Shown here piece by piece: positions 45,063 through 54,800 of a stretch of 64,000 bases of DNA. The first letter of the stretch is position 1; the number at the start of each line of letters is the position of its first letter. Made by a program: the position numbers and the translations under genes. Origin of the DNA: Legionella birminghamensis (GTDB lineage Bacteria > Pseudomonadota > Gammaproteobacteria > Legionellales > Legionellaceae); contig NZ_UGNW01000001.1 in assembly GCF_900452515.1 (NCBI RefSeq), forward strand, positions 3,493,501 to 3,557,500, in the 5' to 3' direction. Under the pieces are notes generated by a model. That model was given only the letters and a program-made list of their open reading frames with translations. It was not told the origin of the DNA and searched no databases.

Positions 45063-46094
45063 ATGATAGTGCCAGGCAAGCCGGACAATGAACCGGATCG
45101 GCTAAAATCCCTTTACGACAGTCACTTGATGCATACTCCCATTGAGCAGGGTTTTGAGCGGATCACTCGTCTTACGAAAAAAATTTTTGATGTCCCCATT
45201 GTGGCAATCAGTCTTCTTGACAAAGAGGATCAATGGTTCAAGTCCATTATCGGCCTGGATGCAAATACCACCCCCCGCGATATTTCGTTCTGCGGCCATA
45301 CTATTTTGAAGGACGAAGTACTGGTGGTTGATGATGCGCAGCTTGATCCGCGTTTTGCTGATAACCCTCTGGTGGTCGAACCGCCATCCATTCGCTTCTA
45401 TGCCGGCTGCCCCATCCATACTGTCAATGAACACCGCATCGGCGCCTTATGCATTATTGATACACGCCCCCGGCAGATATCAGCTCATGACAAAATGATT
45501 CTTAAAGATATTGCTTCGCTGGTTGATACAGAAATCAGGAACCATCAGCACATTCACCCGCCGGAAAAAAAGCTTCATGAATTAAACGCGGAAAAAAGGC
45601 GGGAATTGCTCGATCCCTTAACCCGTCTATGGAATAGAACTGGAATTACCCAGGTAGTCGAATACCAGAGAAAACTCAGTAAGTTCAACAAAAGTGATTT
45701 TGGAATAATCCATCTTTCCATTGATAGCTTTCAGGCCTTTGTAACCGAATATGGCGCGGAAGCGGGGAATGATTTGCTTAAGGCGATTACACAATCCCTG
45801 ATTAACTCCTGCGGCTGCGAGGACTCTCTTGGCTATTGGGGAGGAAAGGAGTTCGTTATTGTTCTGCCCTGTGAAGAGCAACCCGATATTCTGGCTGTTG
45901 CCAATCGCATTCGAAAAAATATCGCCGAGGAATCGCACCTGACGCGAATTGGCCGGGTACGTACCACGGCAACACTGGGCGTAGTGTTCTTTGATCCCAA
46001 AACGCACCATAATACCGTCAATATGCTGACTGAAGCAGCGCAGGCACTGCAGGAAGGAAAGCTGCAAGGCGGTAACAAGATTATAATCAAATAG
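45063..46094 (+). CDS. GAF domain protein with degenerate GGDEF domain
   Basis: A 343-residue signalling protein. The N-terminal GAF domain (residues about 25-165) has DISFCGHTIL and RFYAGCPI; the C-terminal GGDEF-like domain starts at DPLTRLWNRTGI and its signature reads GGKEF instead of GG(D/E)EF. The acidic third residue, needed for metal and GTP binding in diguanylate cyclases, is replaced by Lys, so it is probably catalytically inactive and may be a GTP or protein sensor. No membrane helix, so cytosolic. The upstream ribosome binding site is strong. Confidence 0.88.
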   Translation: MIVPGKPDNEPDRLKSLYDSHLMHTPIEQGFERITRLTKKIFDVPIVAISLLDKEDQWFKSIIGLDANTTPRDISFCGHTILKDEVLVVDDAQLDPRFADNPLVVEPPSIRFYAGCPIHTVNEHRIGALCIIDTRPRQISAHDKMILKDIASLVDTEIRNHQHIHPPEKKLHELNAEKRRELLDPLTRLWNRTGITQVVEYQRKLSKFNKSDFGIIHLSIDSFQAFVTEYGAEAGNDLLKAITQSLINSCGCEDSLGYWGGKEFVIVLPCEEQPDILAVANRIRKNIAEESHLTRIGRVRTTATLGVVFFDPKTHHNTVNMLTEAAQALQEGKLQGGNKIIIK

Positions 46095-46100
46095 TGCAGG

Positions 46101-46118
46101 TTGGGCTGTAAAGCCCAA
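46101..46118. terminator. Hairpin between convergent genes
   Basis: TTGGGCT and AGCCCAA form a 7-bp perfect stem with a 4-base loop, 6 bases after the GAF/GGDEF stop and about 30 before the trxA stop. It could serve both directions; no U tract is visible. Confidence 0.45.
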
Positions 46119-46147
46119 CACTACTGGTCCCGCAGGAAGTCAACTGT

Positions 46148-46474
46148 TTAACTATTGCTTTCAACAAAAGCAGTCAGTTGAGACTTGCTTAACAAGCCCA
46201 TTTTCATAGCCGCAACCTGGCCATTCTTGAAAATGATCAGGGTAGGGATACTCATAACGCCATATTTGGAGGGCGTTTGCGGATTTTCATCAATATTTAC
46301 TTTGGCAAAAGTAATATTTTCATGATGGCTGGCGGCGACGTCTTCCAGAATCGGTGTCAACGCACGGCAGGGACCACACCATTCGGCCCAAAAATCCACC
46401 AGCACTGGCTTGGTTGAATTCAACACATCCTGCGAAAAACTCGCATCGGTTACCGTTTTAATATGTTCACTCAT
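46148..46474 (-). CDS. trxA: Thioredoxin
   Basis: A 108-residue cytosolic disulfide reductase with the active site WCGPC at about residues 32-36 (FWAEWCGPCRAL), the cis-Pro in GVMSIPTLIIF, and conserved KVNIDENP. A normal TrxA with no fused domain. Confidence 0.96.
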   Translation of the reverse strand: MSEHIKTVTDASFSQDVLNSTKPVLVDFWAEWCGPCRALTPILEDVAASHHENITFAKVNIDENPQTPSKYGVMSIPTLIIFKNGQVAAMKMGLLSKSQLTAFVESNS

Positions 46475-46542
46475 GTGATTGCCTCTAGGATTTAAAATAA
46501 TTTAAAAAAGTCGATATTGATTATATACACAAGAGAAGAGTA

Positions 46543-47271
46543 CTACAAATCGCCCCATACAGCCTGCAAAATACTCAATGCCGCAATCGCTGCCGTTTCG
46601 GTTCGTAGAATTCTTGGCCCTAAAGAAAGCGCCGCGCAGTGCTTATCAATTAATCTAGCAAGCTCATCATCTGAGAAACCGCCTTCTGGTCCAATAAATA
46701 AACGAATATCCCTCTCTTTGCATTCATAGGATCGCAAGTGTTTAGTCGCAAGCGGCGACAGCACAAAACAGGTTCCGGCTGGCATTTTCTGCAGAAACGC
46801 ATTAAATGTGCATATTGGCTGTATTAAAGGAATAGTATTACGACCGCTTTGTTCGCAAGCGGAAATAGCAATATTCTGCCACTGGGCCTGCTTTTTTTTC
46901 ATCCGCTCTTCATCGAGCTTTACTGCACAATAGTCGGTTATGACAGGGCTTATGCTGGATACCCCAAGCTCCACTGCCTTTTGCACCACCAACTCCATGC
47001 GTTCGCCCTTCGAAATACCCTGGACAAGATGGATTCTCAACGGCGACTCACGGTTATTTTCCTGTTCGGAAATCAGCTTAACCATCACCCGCTTTTTATG
47101 GGCCTGAATGATTTCGGCCTCAAATTCCAGATTATCACCGCGGAACAAACTGAGCCGGTCGCCAGGCTGTTTTCTTAAGACAACACCTACATGCTGTCCG
47201 GCTTCGGATGATAGTTCAATGACATCGCCAACCTGGTATTGGCCAGGCTGGTATATTCGAATTAAGCGCAC
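46543..47271 (-). CDS. rsmE: 16S rRNA (uracil1498-N3)-methyltransferase RsmE
   Basis: SPOUT-family methyltransferase acting on U1498 of 16S rRNA. The knot region contains LFIGPEGGFSDDELA and LSLGPRILRTETAAIAAL, the family's SAM-binding segments, and the N-terminal PUA-like domain starts MRLIRIYQPG. The start is GTG with GAGG about 8 bases upstream. From memory, an RsmE homologue of L. pneumophila was listed as a candidate Dot/Icm substrate; that is not shown here. Confidence 0.93.
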   Translation of the reverse strand: MRLIRIYQPGQYQVGDVIELSSEAGQHVGVVLRKQPGDRLSLFRGDNLEFEAEIIQAHKKRVMVKLISEQENNRESPLRIHLVQGISKGERMELVVQKAVELGVSSISPVITDYCAVKLDEERMKKKQAQWQNIAISACEQSGRNTIPLIQPICTFNAFLQKMPAGTCFVLSPLATKHLRSYECKERDIRLFIGPEGGFSDDELARLIDKHCAALSLGPRILRTETAAIAALSILQAVWGDL

Positions 47272-47350
47272 AATGATCCTCTTACAAAACCTCTAAATTT
47301 CCGCCGATGACTATGCTACTATCTCTAGCTTTCTATTCTGGAGAAAAATA

Positions 47351-48742
47351 ATGACCGCCACACGCATTGAAACCGACAGTATGGGCGAAATTGCGGTTGA
47401 CGCCAGCCGTTACTGGGGGGCACAAACCGAACGTTCGCTGCATCATTTTAACATTGGCCATGACATCATACCAAGAGAAGTCACCCATGCCTTTGGGATC
47501 TTGAAAAAGGCCGCCGCACTTACCAATCTTGAATTGGGAAAACTACCTAAGGAAAAAGCAGATTTAATTATTAAAGCGGCTGATGAAGTCAGCGCCGGCT
47601 TACTGGATGAACATTTCCCCCTTCATGTCTGGCAAACAGGCAGCGGTACGCAATCCAATATGAATGCCAATGAGGTGATATCAAACCGGGCAATTGAACT
47701 GGCAGGCGGCAAACTGGGCAGTAAAACACCGGTGCACCCCAATGATCATGTCAATATGTCGCAATCTTCTAATGATACATTTCCTACGGCGATGCATATT
47801 GCGACTGCCATCGCTATACAAAAGCGCCTGCTTCCCGCAGTGCGCGAGCTAAGGGATACCCTGGCCAAAAAGATGAATTCGTTTAAGGACATTGTAAAAA
47901 TTGGCCGCACCCATCTGCAAGATGCAGTGCCCTTAACCTTAGGCCAGGAATTTTCCGGTTATGTGGCCCAACTAGACGCCTGCCTGCACTATATCGAGCA
48001 GACCCTGCCGGACGTTTATAAGTTAGCATTGGGGGGTACAGCCGTCGGTACGGGCTTAAATACTCACCCGCAATTTGCCGAAAAAGCGGCCGCCCATATT
48101 GCCCAGATTACCGGACTTCCTTTCGTGTCAGCGCCCAATAAATTTGCCGCACTGGCCTCTCATGAACCCCTGGTTATGGTGCATAGCAGCTTTAAAGCAT
48201 TGGCTTGTGCGCTGATGAAAATTGCCAATGATGTCCGCTGGCTGGGTTCTGGCCCCCGCTGTGGGATTGGCGAATTGATTTTGCCCGAAAATGAACCGGG
48301 TTCATCCATTATGCCAGGAAAGGTGAATCCTACCCAGTGCGAGGCAATGACTATGGTTTGCGCGCAGGTGTTAGGGAATGATACCGCAGTTGGCATAGCC
48401 GACAGTCAGGGCAATTTTGAGCTGAATGTATTCAAACCGGTTATCATTTTTAATGTACTTCATTCACTGAACTTGCTAGCGGATACCTGTCACTCTTTCC
48501 GTGAATTCTGCGCCGAAGGCCTTGAACCCAATTACACGCAGATTGACTATTACCTCCATCATTCACTGATGCTGGTTACAGCCCTTAATCAGCATATTGG
48601 TTATGACAAAGCGGCGAAAATTGCGAAAACAGCCCACCATGATAATACGTCATTACAGGAGGCGGCTGTCAAGTTAGGTTATTTGACCGCTGAACAATTC
48701 AATGAGTATGTGAAACCTGAAAAAATGGTGTCGGCTGGCTGA
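47351..48742 (+). CDS. fumC: Fumarase class II
   Basis: Fumarate hydratase of the TCA cycle, iron-independent, tetrameric. Hallmarks: [17 protein letters not shown] near residue 100, [18 protein letters not shown], and the fumarase/aspartase signature [13 protein letters not shown]. The 463-residue length is standard. A GGAG site precedes the ATG. It is divergent from rsmE and convergent with the phosphodiesterase gene; a terminator hairpin follows. Confidence 0.97.
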   Translation: MTATRIETDSMGEIAVDASRYWGAQTERSLHHFNIGHDIIPREVTHAFGILKKAAALTNLELGKLPKEKADLIIKAADEVSAGLLDEHFPLHVWQTGSGTQSNMNANEVISNRAIELAGGKLGSKTPVHPNDHVNMSQSSNDTFPTAMHIATAIAIQKRLLPAVRELRDTLAKKMNSFKDIVKIGRTHLQDAVPLTLGQEFSGYVAQLDACLHYIEQTLPDVYKLALGGTAVGTGLNTHPQFAEKAAAHIAQITGLPFVSAPNKFAALASHEPLVMVHSSFKALACALMKIANDVRWLGSGPRCGIGELILPENEPGSSIMPGKVNPTQCEAMTMVCAQVLGNDTAVGIADSQGNFELNVFKPVIIFNVLHSLNLLADTCHSFREFCAEGLEPNYTQIDYYLHHSLMLVTALNQHIGYDKAAKIAKTAHHDNTSLQEAAVKLGYLTAEQFNEYVKPEKMVSAG

Positions 48743-48751
48743 TACCCCATG

Positions 48752-48771
48752 CTGCGGGATCACTCCCGCAG
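48752..48771 (+). terminator. Rho-independent-like terminator after fumC
   Basis: CTGCGGGA TCAC TCCCGCAG forms an 8-bp perfect stem followed by TGCTTTT. It lies 9 bases after the fumC stop and overlaps the last codons of the convergent GDPD gene. Confidence 0.6.
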
Positions 48772-49539
48772 TGCTTTTAATAGTTTGCTCATAGCAGCGA
48801 CATTATTACTGAAAATCCAGCGCATCCCTCTTCGTACCTCCCGGTACAATACATTTCTGGAATCCACAAAGCCCACACCGACTTTTTGCTGTGCGGCCTG
48901 TAATGCTCTCAGTTTTTTGCTGGAGAACAGCAGGTAATGCCCTAAAACACCGCCATACTGAAAATTCAGGCTGTCTTTGCAAAAACGGCCCAGGTTATTA
49001 TGTCCTGCCACCAGCAGCAATGCCTGTTTGGGAAATAACGACAGTCTGTGAAATATGCGCTCATCCAGACTTAAAAGATGATAGTTGACTTCAGCCTGCA
49101 ATGGTTTTAACACCTGGAACAGGCTGTCTTCGCCAGCGAAAGGCGCCTTGAGCTCAATAAAAAAATGCATCTTTTTCCCATAGAGGCTAACCACTTCTTC
49201 CAGGGAAGGGATCATGGGCGCGACTTTTTTTAATTGGGAATAGCTTAGATCGCTGACTAAGAGATCCTGGCCCCAGAGGCGGTTTAAATCGGGATCATGA
49301 TGAACAACCGGTACCTTGTCCGCAGTCATTTGTATGTCAAACTCAATTCCCCAGCAACCCAACTCCAGCGCACGCTCAAAAGCAGGCAGCGTATTTTCAA
49401 TTACTCTCAAAGACCTGCTATGGGCCCCTCGGTGGGCAATTAAATATACATTGTCAAATAATCGATTCTTTGGCTGCAAACGGGGCACACAAGCGAAATA
49501 TCGATCTATACTTTTTTCAAGACACTCAAGAAAAGTCAT
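48760..49539 (-). CDS. Glycerophosphodiester phosphodiesterase family protein
   Basis: A 259-residue GDPD-fold enzyme that would cleave glycerophosphodiesters to glycerol-3-phosphate and an alcohol. The catalytic pattern is present: LIAHRGAHS, ENTLPAFERALELG, GIEFDIQMTADKVPVVHHDPDLNR, and IELKAPF further on. There is no signal peptide, so cytosolic. The stop codon lies within the fumC terminator. Confidence 0.88.
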   Translation of the reverse strand: MTFLECLEKSIDRYFACVPRLQPKNRLFDNVYLIAHRGAHSRSLRVIENTLPAFERALELGCWGIEFDIQMTADKVPVVHHDPDLNRLWGQDLLVSDLSYSQLKKVAPMIPSLEEVVSLYGKKMHFFIELKAPFAGEDSLFQVLKPLQAEVNYHLLSLDERIFHRLSLFPKQALLLVAGHNNLGRFCKDSLNFQYGGVLGHYLLFSSKKLRALQAAQQKVGVGFVDSRNVLYREVRRGMRWIFSNNVAAMSKLLKALRE

Positions 49540-49623
49540 TCTATCCCTGGCTAAAATAAAAAGTGTAGCAGCTTTTCACCAAGGTGTTAACGAATGCTTT
49601 TTATATCAATCGATAAATAATGA

Positions 49624-49652
49624 TTGACATTAACACATTTCTTGAGTAACTT
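49624..49652 (+). promoter_or_regulatory. Promoter of tRNA-Leu
   Basis: TTGACA at 49624-49629 is a perfect -35; TAACTT at 49647-49652 is at 17-base spacing and is a weak -10. The expected start is a few bases before the mature tRNA. Confidence 0.55.
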
Positions 49653-49661
49653 AGCCGCAAT

Positions 49662-49748
49662 GCCGAGGTGGTGGAATTGGTAGACACGCTAGCTTCAGGT
49701 GCTAGTGGGGGCAACCCCGTGGAGGTTCGAGTCCTCTTCTCGGTACCA
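49662..49748 (+). tRNA. tRNA-Leu (anticodon CAG)
   Basis: An 87-base tRNA with long variable arm. Acceptor GCCGAGG pairs with TCTCGGT (two wobble pairs), D arm GTGGTGGAATTGGTAGACAC, anticodon stem CTAGC/GCTAG around TTCAGGT (anticodon CAG), variable arm GGGGGCAACCCC, T arm with GGTTCGAGTCC, and an encoded CCA end. Decodes CUG. Confidence 0.96.
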
Positions 49749-50115
49749 TTCAGTACTCTTAACACAATATTAAATAATTCGTAAATCTTCCATTCAATCC
49801 ATATCGCTCAAGCTCTAGCAATTTCTGAGTGTATGTGACATTGTCTGCCAGGATCTGATAAATCTAAAGCTAGCATTCTCCTCAAAAAGGCCTATTAAGT
49901 CGTCGGTTGGCATAGGGTCTATTCATCTTAATGGCCTTACCTAATTGCATGTGTTTGCACAATGACAATTCAACTTAAGCAACTTATTAACTACAGATTC
50001 ACACTTATCCGGCTGTATTCCTAGTGTTAGTAATGTAATGAATTATAAATTATTTTGTTAATCAAACCTTAAGCATTCCTGTTTTACACTAAAACAAAAA
50101 GAAAAGGAGACTGTC
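49749..50115. other. Gene-poor region next to tRNA-Leu
   Basis: This 367-base stretch holds no convincing ORF or family repeat. Its AT content is high, and a short reading frame on the minus strand is not supported. With the tRNA on one side and the HTH gene and IS3-type scar on the other, it looks like a degraded integration region. The last 60 bases include an upstream region for the HTH gene with AAGGAG 7 bases before its ATG. Confidence 0.35.
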
Positions 50116-50355
50116 ATGTCTAATAGGGGATTGTCTGAACGTTTGAATAAGGAACTGGATGCGATAGGAGTTCCCGATTTAATGTCCGACAGGATTCAAG
50201 CCTTCGCAAAAATGCTCAAACTGCCTCGATTTAAGGCTGAAGCAGTTCTAAATGGGATGATGGTTGACGCAGGCACTATGCAAACCATTGCCAGTGAACT
50301 TGAGGTTAGTGTGGACTGGTTACTGGGTAAGAAAAAGAATAAAAATACACACTAG
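50116..50355 (+). CDS. Small XRE-family-like helix-turn-helix protein
   Basis: A 79-residue protein: SERLNKELDAIGVPDLMSDRIQ then a helix-turn-helix covering about residues 28-65 (KLPRFKAEAVLNGMM, DAGTMQTIASELEVSVDWLLG), where the final EVSVDWLLG is typical of XRE/Cro-like DNA-binding proteins from phages. The tail is basic. It follows a good AAGGAG site and is flanked by a tRNA and a transposase scar, so it is probably a leftover of a mobile region. Confidence 0.7.
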   Translation: MSNRGLSERLNKELDAIGVPDLMSDRIQAFAKMLKLPRFKAEAVLNGMMVDAGTMQTIASELEVSVDWLLGKKKNKNTH

Positions 50356-50356
50356 A

Positions 50357-50453
50357 CTCTACGAATATATTGAAATTTATTATAATCAAAAACGGCTTCA
50401 TTCAATGCTTGGCCATAACGCCGGCAGCTTTTGAAACCACCGAAGTGGCTTAA
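50357..50453 (+). pseudogene. IS3-family transposase C-terminal remnant
   Basis: The frame reading LYEYIEIYYNQKRLHSMLG matches the conserved C terminus of IS3-type OrfB integrases (YIE-YN--R-HS-LG). After GHN, a one-base shift restores the usual PAAFE as PAAFETTEVA and a stop. Only about 30 codons survive; the rest of the element is absent. Confidence 0.75.
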
Positions 50454-50582
50454 ATGCGACCATTTTTGTTGGGCAAGATTCTTTAAATGATGAGTTAACT
50501 TAAGCTACACTTATGGTATTCAATGCAACTGCACATCTGTTGCAGTATAGGACACCGCTAATCTGGCAGGGAGAGTGCAAGA

Positions 50583-51515
50583 ATGAATCAATTTCATAAT
50601 ATCCTCTTTGTAAGTAATGGACTTGGAAAAGACACACAAGCTCTGCAAGAGGCAATAAGCCTGGCTTTAGCCAATAATGCCAGGTTAAATATTTTGATTT
50701 TTTGCCCCTCATTCCCACCCAGTCTCGAAGAACATAGAAACTCCTATGAAGCATTTCTGTTAGAGAAAATGCAGCAGTCAATTGACTCTGCGAAAGCCTC
50801 TCTATCACTGGCTAAGGAAAATACCTCGTTTAACTTAGAGATTGAATGGGGAGACACCCCTGATATCCGCATTATTCAACGCGTACTCCGCGAGTCATAT
50901 GATCTTGTAATCAAAGCCGTGGAGAATAAAGAGGAGGCGAAAGGGTTTGAGGCTCTGGATATGTCTTTATTACGGAAATGCCCCTGTACCTTGTTTTTGC
51001 ATCGACCCTTTAAAGCAACTGAGAACCCTCATATAGCCGTTGCCATTGACCCAAAAGATAAAGATATCTCCGGTCACGATTTAGCCCTTGATTTATTAAG
51101 ATTATCTCAGACACTTTCCAAGCACTATCAGGGGCATTTAAGTGTGATTACCTGCTGGAGTTTCATTTGGGAACACTATCTGCGAAGCAGTGTTTTTATT
51201 AATGCATCCGCAACAGATGTAGATGAAATGGCAATGCGAGAGAGCAAAAAAATGTATCAGACACTGCTTGCATTGCTTCAGGAAGCAAACATCCAGGAAC
51301 CAACTATACATTATATGAGAGGAACGCCTAGCGAAATTATTCCCGACATGGTCAGTGAAAAGCAGATCGATGTTTTAATCATGGGAACCGTTGCACGCAC
51401 CGGGCTGGCGGGATTTATAATTGGAAATACGGCTGAGAATATCCTGCAAAAAATCAATTGTTCCCTTTGGGCACTTAAGCCACCAGGGTTTATATCGCCA
51501 GTTAAAGCCTATTAA
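50583..51515 (+). CDS. Tandem universal stress protein, UspE-like
   Basis: A 310-residue protein of two Usp domains. The first (residues about 1-140) lacks a clear ATP loop; the second ends with GTPSEIIPDMVSEKQIDVLI and GTVARTGLAGFIIGNTAENI, matching the G-2x-G-9x-G-type nucleotide-binding pattern. Length and order match UspE. The start follows GAGAG at 6-8 bases. Confidence 0.88.
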   Translation: MNQFHNILFVSNGLGKDTQALQEAISLALANNARLNILIFCPSFPPSLEEHRNSYEAFLLEKMQQSIDSAKASLSLAKENTSFNLEIEWGDTPDIRIIQRVLRESYDLVIKAVENKEEAKGFEALDMSLLRKCPCTLFLHRPFKATENPHIAVAIDPKDKDISGHDLALDLLRLSQTLSKHYQGHLSVITCWSFIWEHYLRSSVFINASATDVDEMAMRESKKMYQTLLALLQEANIQEPTIHYMRGTPSEIIPDMVSEKQIDVLIMGTVARTGLAGFIIGNTAENILQKINCSLWALKPPGFISPVKAY

Positions 51516-51552
51516 GGGACAGGGCAGGTTCTGCACGTAAAGACGAAGCGAA

Positions 51553-52398
51553 TCAATCCTTGCTCACAGCCAATTCCTGGCCAAAACGTACTGGTGCTCC
51601 CGCCTGCAGATTGTTTGCCCATTGCAGTGGATGCTCATTTGTAAAAAGTAAAACGACCGTAGATCCCAGTTTAAAATATCCCACTTCACTGCCTTGTTTT
51701 AGCAGGGTTTCAGCCTGCTGATACTCAAAGGTCTGGACGGTCTTTTGCCGTTGTAATTCGCCATGCCAGCTCGTGCCGATAGCGCCGACGATCGTTGCAC
51801 CCACCATCACCATAGCCATTAAACCCAGACGGGTTTCAAAATAAATGACTAAGCGTTCATTCCGTGCAAATAACTGGGGGATAACACGCGCTGTTGTGGG
51901 CTGTACCGAAAATAAACGGCCAGGGATATAAACCATTTTGCGTAAAACGCCATCGAGAGGCATGTGAACGCGGTGGTAGTCACGCGGGGACAGGTACAAG
52001 GTAATAAAATGACCCTCATAAAATTTCTCGTACACCGGATCATTCGCCAGAAAATCCGCAACGCTATAGTAGCGCCCCTTGGCCTGCAGCATTTGCCCTT
52101 TTTTAATCCGGCCCAACTCGCTGACGGCGCCATCCACGGGGGATATAACGTCTGCCTGAGCCTGGGGGCGGCTGTCAGGTTTGAGCTGGCGTATAAAAAA
52201 TTCATTGAAGCTGGCATAGGTCGTTGGATCTTCTGCCAGGGCTTCCTGCATATTCACCTGATATTTAGCAATAAATTGCCTGATTATAAAATTTTTAACT
52301 GTCGGTGATTTGACCCCGGCAAGCAAACCAGCCAGAGCCGTTATAGCCTGTTTGGGTAAGAGATACTGAGGAACAGTTTTAAGAAAATCGATAAGCAT
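51553..52398 (-). CDS. psd: Phosphatidylserine decarboxylase
   Basis: Pyruvoyl enzyme making phosphatidylethanolamine at the membrane. The self-cleavage site LGST is in [12 protein letters not shown] near the C terminus; the catalytic Asp region is [13 protein letters not shown], and [11 protein letters not shown] is the conserved His segment. At 281 residues it is like the shorter bacterial PSD-B forms. No neighbour from the same pathway (pssA) is adjacent. Confidence 0.94.
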   Translation of the reverse strand: MLIDFLKTVPQYLLPKQAITALAGLLAGVKSPTVKNFIIRQFIAKYQVNMQEALAEDPTTYASFNEFFIRQLKPDSRPQAQADVISPVDGAVSELGRIKKGQMLQAKGRYYSVADFLANDPVYEKFYEGHFITLYLSPRDYHRVHMPLDGVLRKMVYIPGRLFSVQPTTARVIPQLFARNERLVIYFETRLGLMAMVMVGATIVGAIGTSWHGELQRQKTVQTFEYQQAETLLKQGSEVGYFKLGSTVVLLFTNEHPLQWANNLQAGAPVRFGQELAVSKD

Positions 52399-52615
52399 AA
52401 AATGACTGCAACAGAATATTACCTGAATAATATGTGAAATTCTTCATTCTGTCACCTGAGGGGCAAATGATTCCCATTTACAATTGCTCTGTAATGTGGC
52501 TAATTAATAGTTGGCTTTAAAAAATCAAACCATGGACATCAGGAAGATTTCTCTGCTTTAAAGATGTTGATTTATTCAAAACTAATCAATATTTAGCCAG
52601 CACGGAGGGCCACTC

Positions 52616-54769
52616 ATGAAGGAAGGACAGCATCGCATTCCCTATCGTTCCATGCAGGATGCAGCGCGCTTGGGCATTCTGGCAAAACCATTTTATAGCG
52701 AATTATGTTACACCGAAGAAGAGCTGCAATTCAGGCAACGCATTATCAATCTCAGATCGACCAGCAAAATCGATACCGAACTGCTGAAAACAGAGGATAG
52801 CTGGTTTAGCGAGGACAAAGAACAGGCGTTCCTTGCAGTGAATGAGAATTCCTGGATCCTGAATCTGCAATACCGTCCACGCCATGAATTGAGCCTGGAT
52901 GACTTTCATGTTGAACTCCTGCCGCCTCAGCGGGTGAGCTGGTCAGGCTTGAGTGTCATGATGCGGCATATCGGCGATTACCTGCTGCTTAGAAACAGTG
53001 ATCTTTCGGCAGCCCATCTCAACCAGCCATTCAATTATGTTTTATTGGACTGTGTGCAAATTCTACGCAAACTGGCAGCAATCAATGACGCAGAATATGT
53101 CAGCGAGCAATTGCGGTCTCTGACCCAGTATCTGCGTTCGGTTGAAGTGATGATTTCACCGACTTCAGGCAGTGATCGCCTGTTTCTGGATGATTGCCGG
53201 AATAAAATCGAAAAAGACATCCAGTTTGATATTCAGCAAAAAATGCAATCCAGGCAGTTCAAGATTAAAATCGAACGCCTCTACCATGAACTAACCAACC
53301 TCGCTGAAAAAAGACATACTGGAATGCATTTTGCCATTACCGGCCATGACGCAAATCCACACCCATTCTGGGAGCTCTATAAACACTCAGAGCCTGTTAG
53401 CTCCCATCGCGAATTTCCTACACTGGCAGCAAAACGCTGCGCTCAATCCGTTGGCGAATCAATCCAGACATTTGGCGATCAGGATAATATTGCGGTCTCA
53501 CCGCCTCCCATCCGCCTGACCGCTGAAGACCTGAATCAATGTGCAGAATTTAAATTTATCGATCATTTACCGCAATTCGTCCATGAGTCCTACGGTCAGG
53601 CAATCAGTGACTTGCAGGAAGTTCTGAGGTTTCAGCATATTCTTGAGCAACTGACACAGCTTTTGGATCAGGCGGGAGAAGTATTTACAATCACACAATT
53701 CCGCACGCAGATGCTTGACCTGATTGAAGGCATTGAAATATTTGTGAAACGTTCACAAACGCCTGTTTTTGAAGTTCTGGAAGCCAACAGCGCCGCTTAC
53801 CATCAATCCATTCAAGACAAACAAGATATTCGCTGGTGGGAAAAATGGGTATCAGACAAGCAGGAGAGACTCGATAGCTTTATCAATAACCAGGATAATC
53901 TGGCTCGTTTTGGAGTGACTACCGTTGATTTACATCAGGTTGAAAAACAAATCATGGAGCAGACCAATCAGATCAAATCGCACCTCCACCAGTTTGCATC
54001 TGAAGAAAAGCAACTTGAATTAATTTCTTCCGCTAAGGAATTGATGCAACAGGTAATGCAATCGATGGAGTCCTGGGTCAATCAGCAAAATCGTCTGGCG
54101 GGCCTGCCAGAAAAATTAACTGCCCAGCAAAAAATTACCCCTTTGCCTAAGAATCAGCAATTGCTAAATACTGGAGATGAACTGCCTAACAGGAAAAAGC
54201 AAATTGCTCCCAACCCAAAGAAAAGCAATCAAAAATCAGGGCATTGCTTTTTCAGATCAACACCTCAGCCTCTGAATCAGATGTTTGTACCTCCCGCAAT
54301 TAGCGCAGGACAGCGCGTGCCGCTTTCTTCACCCTTACCCCTGGCAAGCACTTCAACGACTGCCCAAAGTTCAGTTCAGCCTGTGTCAGTTATCAATCCT
54401 GCGTTTTTTCTTGCCACTCTTTTTTTATTACCCATGACAATTTTATTGCTGAAACTTCTTTATGATAGCTGGCATACAGCAGGAAAAGCTGAAGACAATA
54501 ATTGCCGGCAAACCCCTGATCCTGCAACATTTAATAAAGACATGGTCGCAGCCGATGATGCGCTGGCAAAAGTTGCGGGCTACATCCTGGCTTATGGAAA
54601 TGAAGAGGATCAGTTGCTCCTGGAAGATTTCACCAGTACGGCCAAGCAGCTGCGTCTGGAGCAAACAGGCAAACGCTATGATCAAAGTGCATTAGATACT
54701 CTGATTCTGGAATTGGACGATTTTATCCAGGAGCACCATCTTGGTAACCCCTGCACTCAAACGCCTTAG
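52616..54769 (+). CDS. 717-residue protein of unknown function, effector-like
   Basis: No recognised domain. Residues 1-590 are polar and mostly helical with coiled-coil potential (LDQAGEVFTITQFRTQML, EEKQLELISSAKELMQQVM). A Pro/Ser/Gln-rich linker (about 540-590) precedes one strong membrane helix near residues 596-616 (VINPAFFLATLFLLPMTILL), then a soluble tail of about 100 residues ending with an acidic helix (ALDTLILELDDFIQE). This design, large helical cytosolic part, single TM, short tail, is common in Legionella effectors. Followed by a perfect terminator hairpin. Confidence 0.6.
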   Translation: MKEGQHRIPYRSMQDAARLGILAKPFYSELCYTEEELQFRQRIINLRSTSKIDTELLKTEDSWFSEDKEQAFLAVNENSWILNLQYRPRHELSLDDFHVELLPPQRVSWSGLSVMMRHIGDYLLLRNSDLSAAHLNQPFNYVLLDCVQILRKLAAINDAEYVSEQLRSLTQYLRSVEVMISPTSGSDRLFLDDCRNKIEKDIQFDIQQKMQSRQFKIKIERLYHELTNLAEKRHTGMHFAITGHDANPHPFWELYKHSEPVSSHREFPTLAAKRCAQSVGESIQTFGDQDNIAVSPPPIRLTAEDLNQCAEFKFIDHLPQFVHESYGQAISDLQEVLRFQHILEQLTQLLDQAGEVFTITQFRTQMLDLIEGIEIFVKRSQTPVFEVLEANSAAYHQSIQDKQDIRWWEKWVSDKQERLDSFINNQDNLARFGVTTVDLHQVEKQIMEQTNQIKSHLHQFASEEKQLELISSAKELMQQVMQSMESWVNQQNRLAGLPEKLTAQQKITPLPKNQQLLNTGDELPNRKKQIAPNPKKSNQKSGHCFFRSTPQPLNQMFVPPAISAGQRVPLSSPLPLASTSTTAQSSVQPVSVINPAFFLATLFLLPMTILLLKLLYDSWHTAGKAEDNNCRQTPDPATFNKDMVAADDALAKVAGYILAYGNEEDQLLLEDFTSTAKQLRLEQTGKRYDQSALDTLILELDDFIQEHHLGNPCTQTP

Positions 54770-54776
54770 AAAAGCC

Positions 54777-54799
54777 CTCTTCCTGTATTGCAGGAAGAG
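54777..54799. terminator. Bidirectional terminator hairpin
   Basis: CTCTTCCTG and CAGGAAGAG form a 9-bp perfect stem with a 5-base loop, followed by TTTAAG on the plus strand and GGCTTTT on the minus strand. It separates two convergent large genes. Confidence 0.65.
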
Positions 54800-54800
54800 T

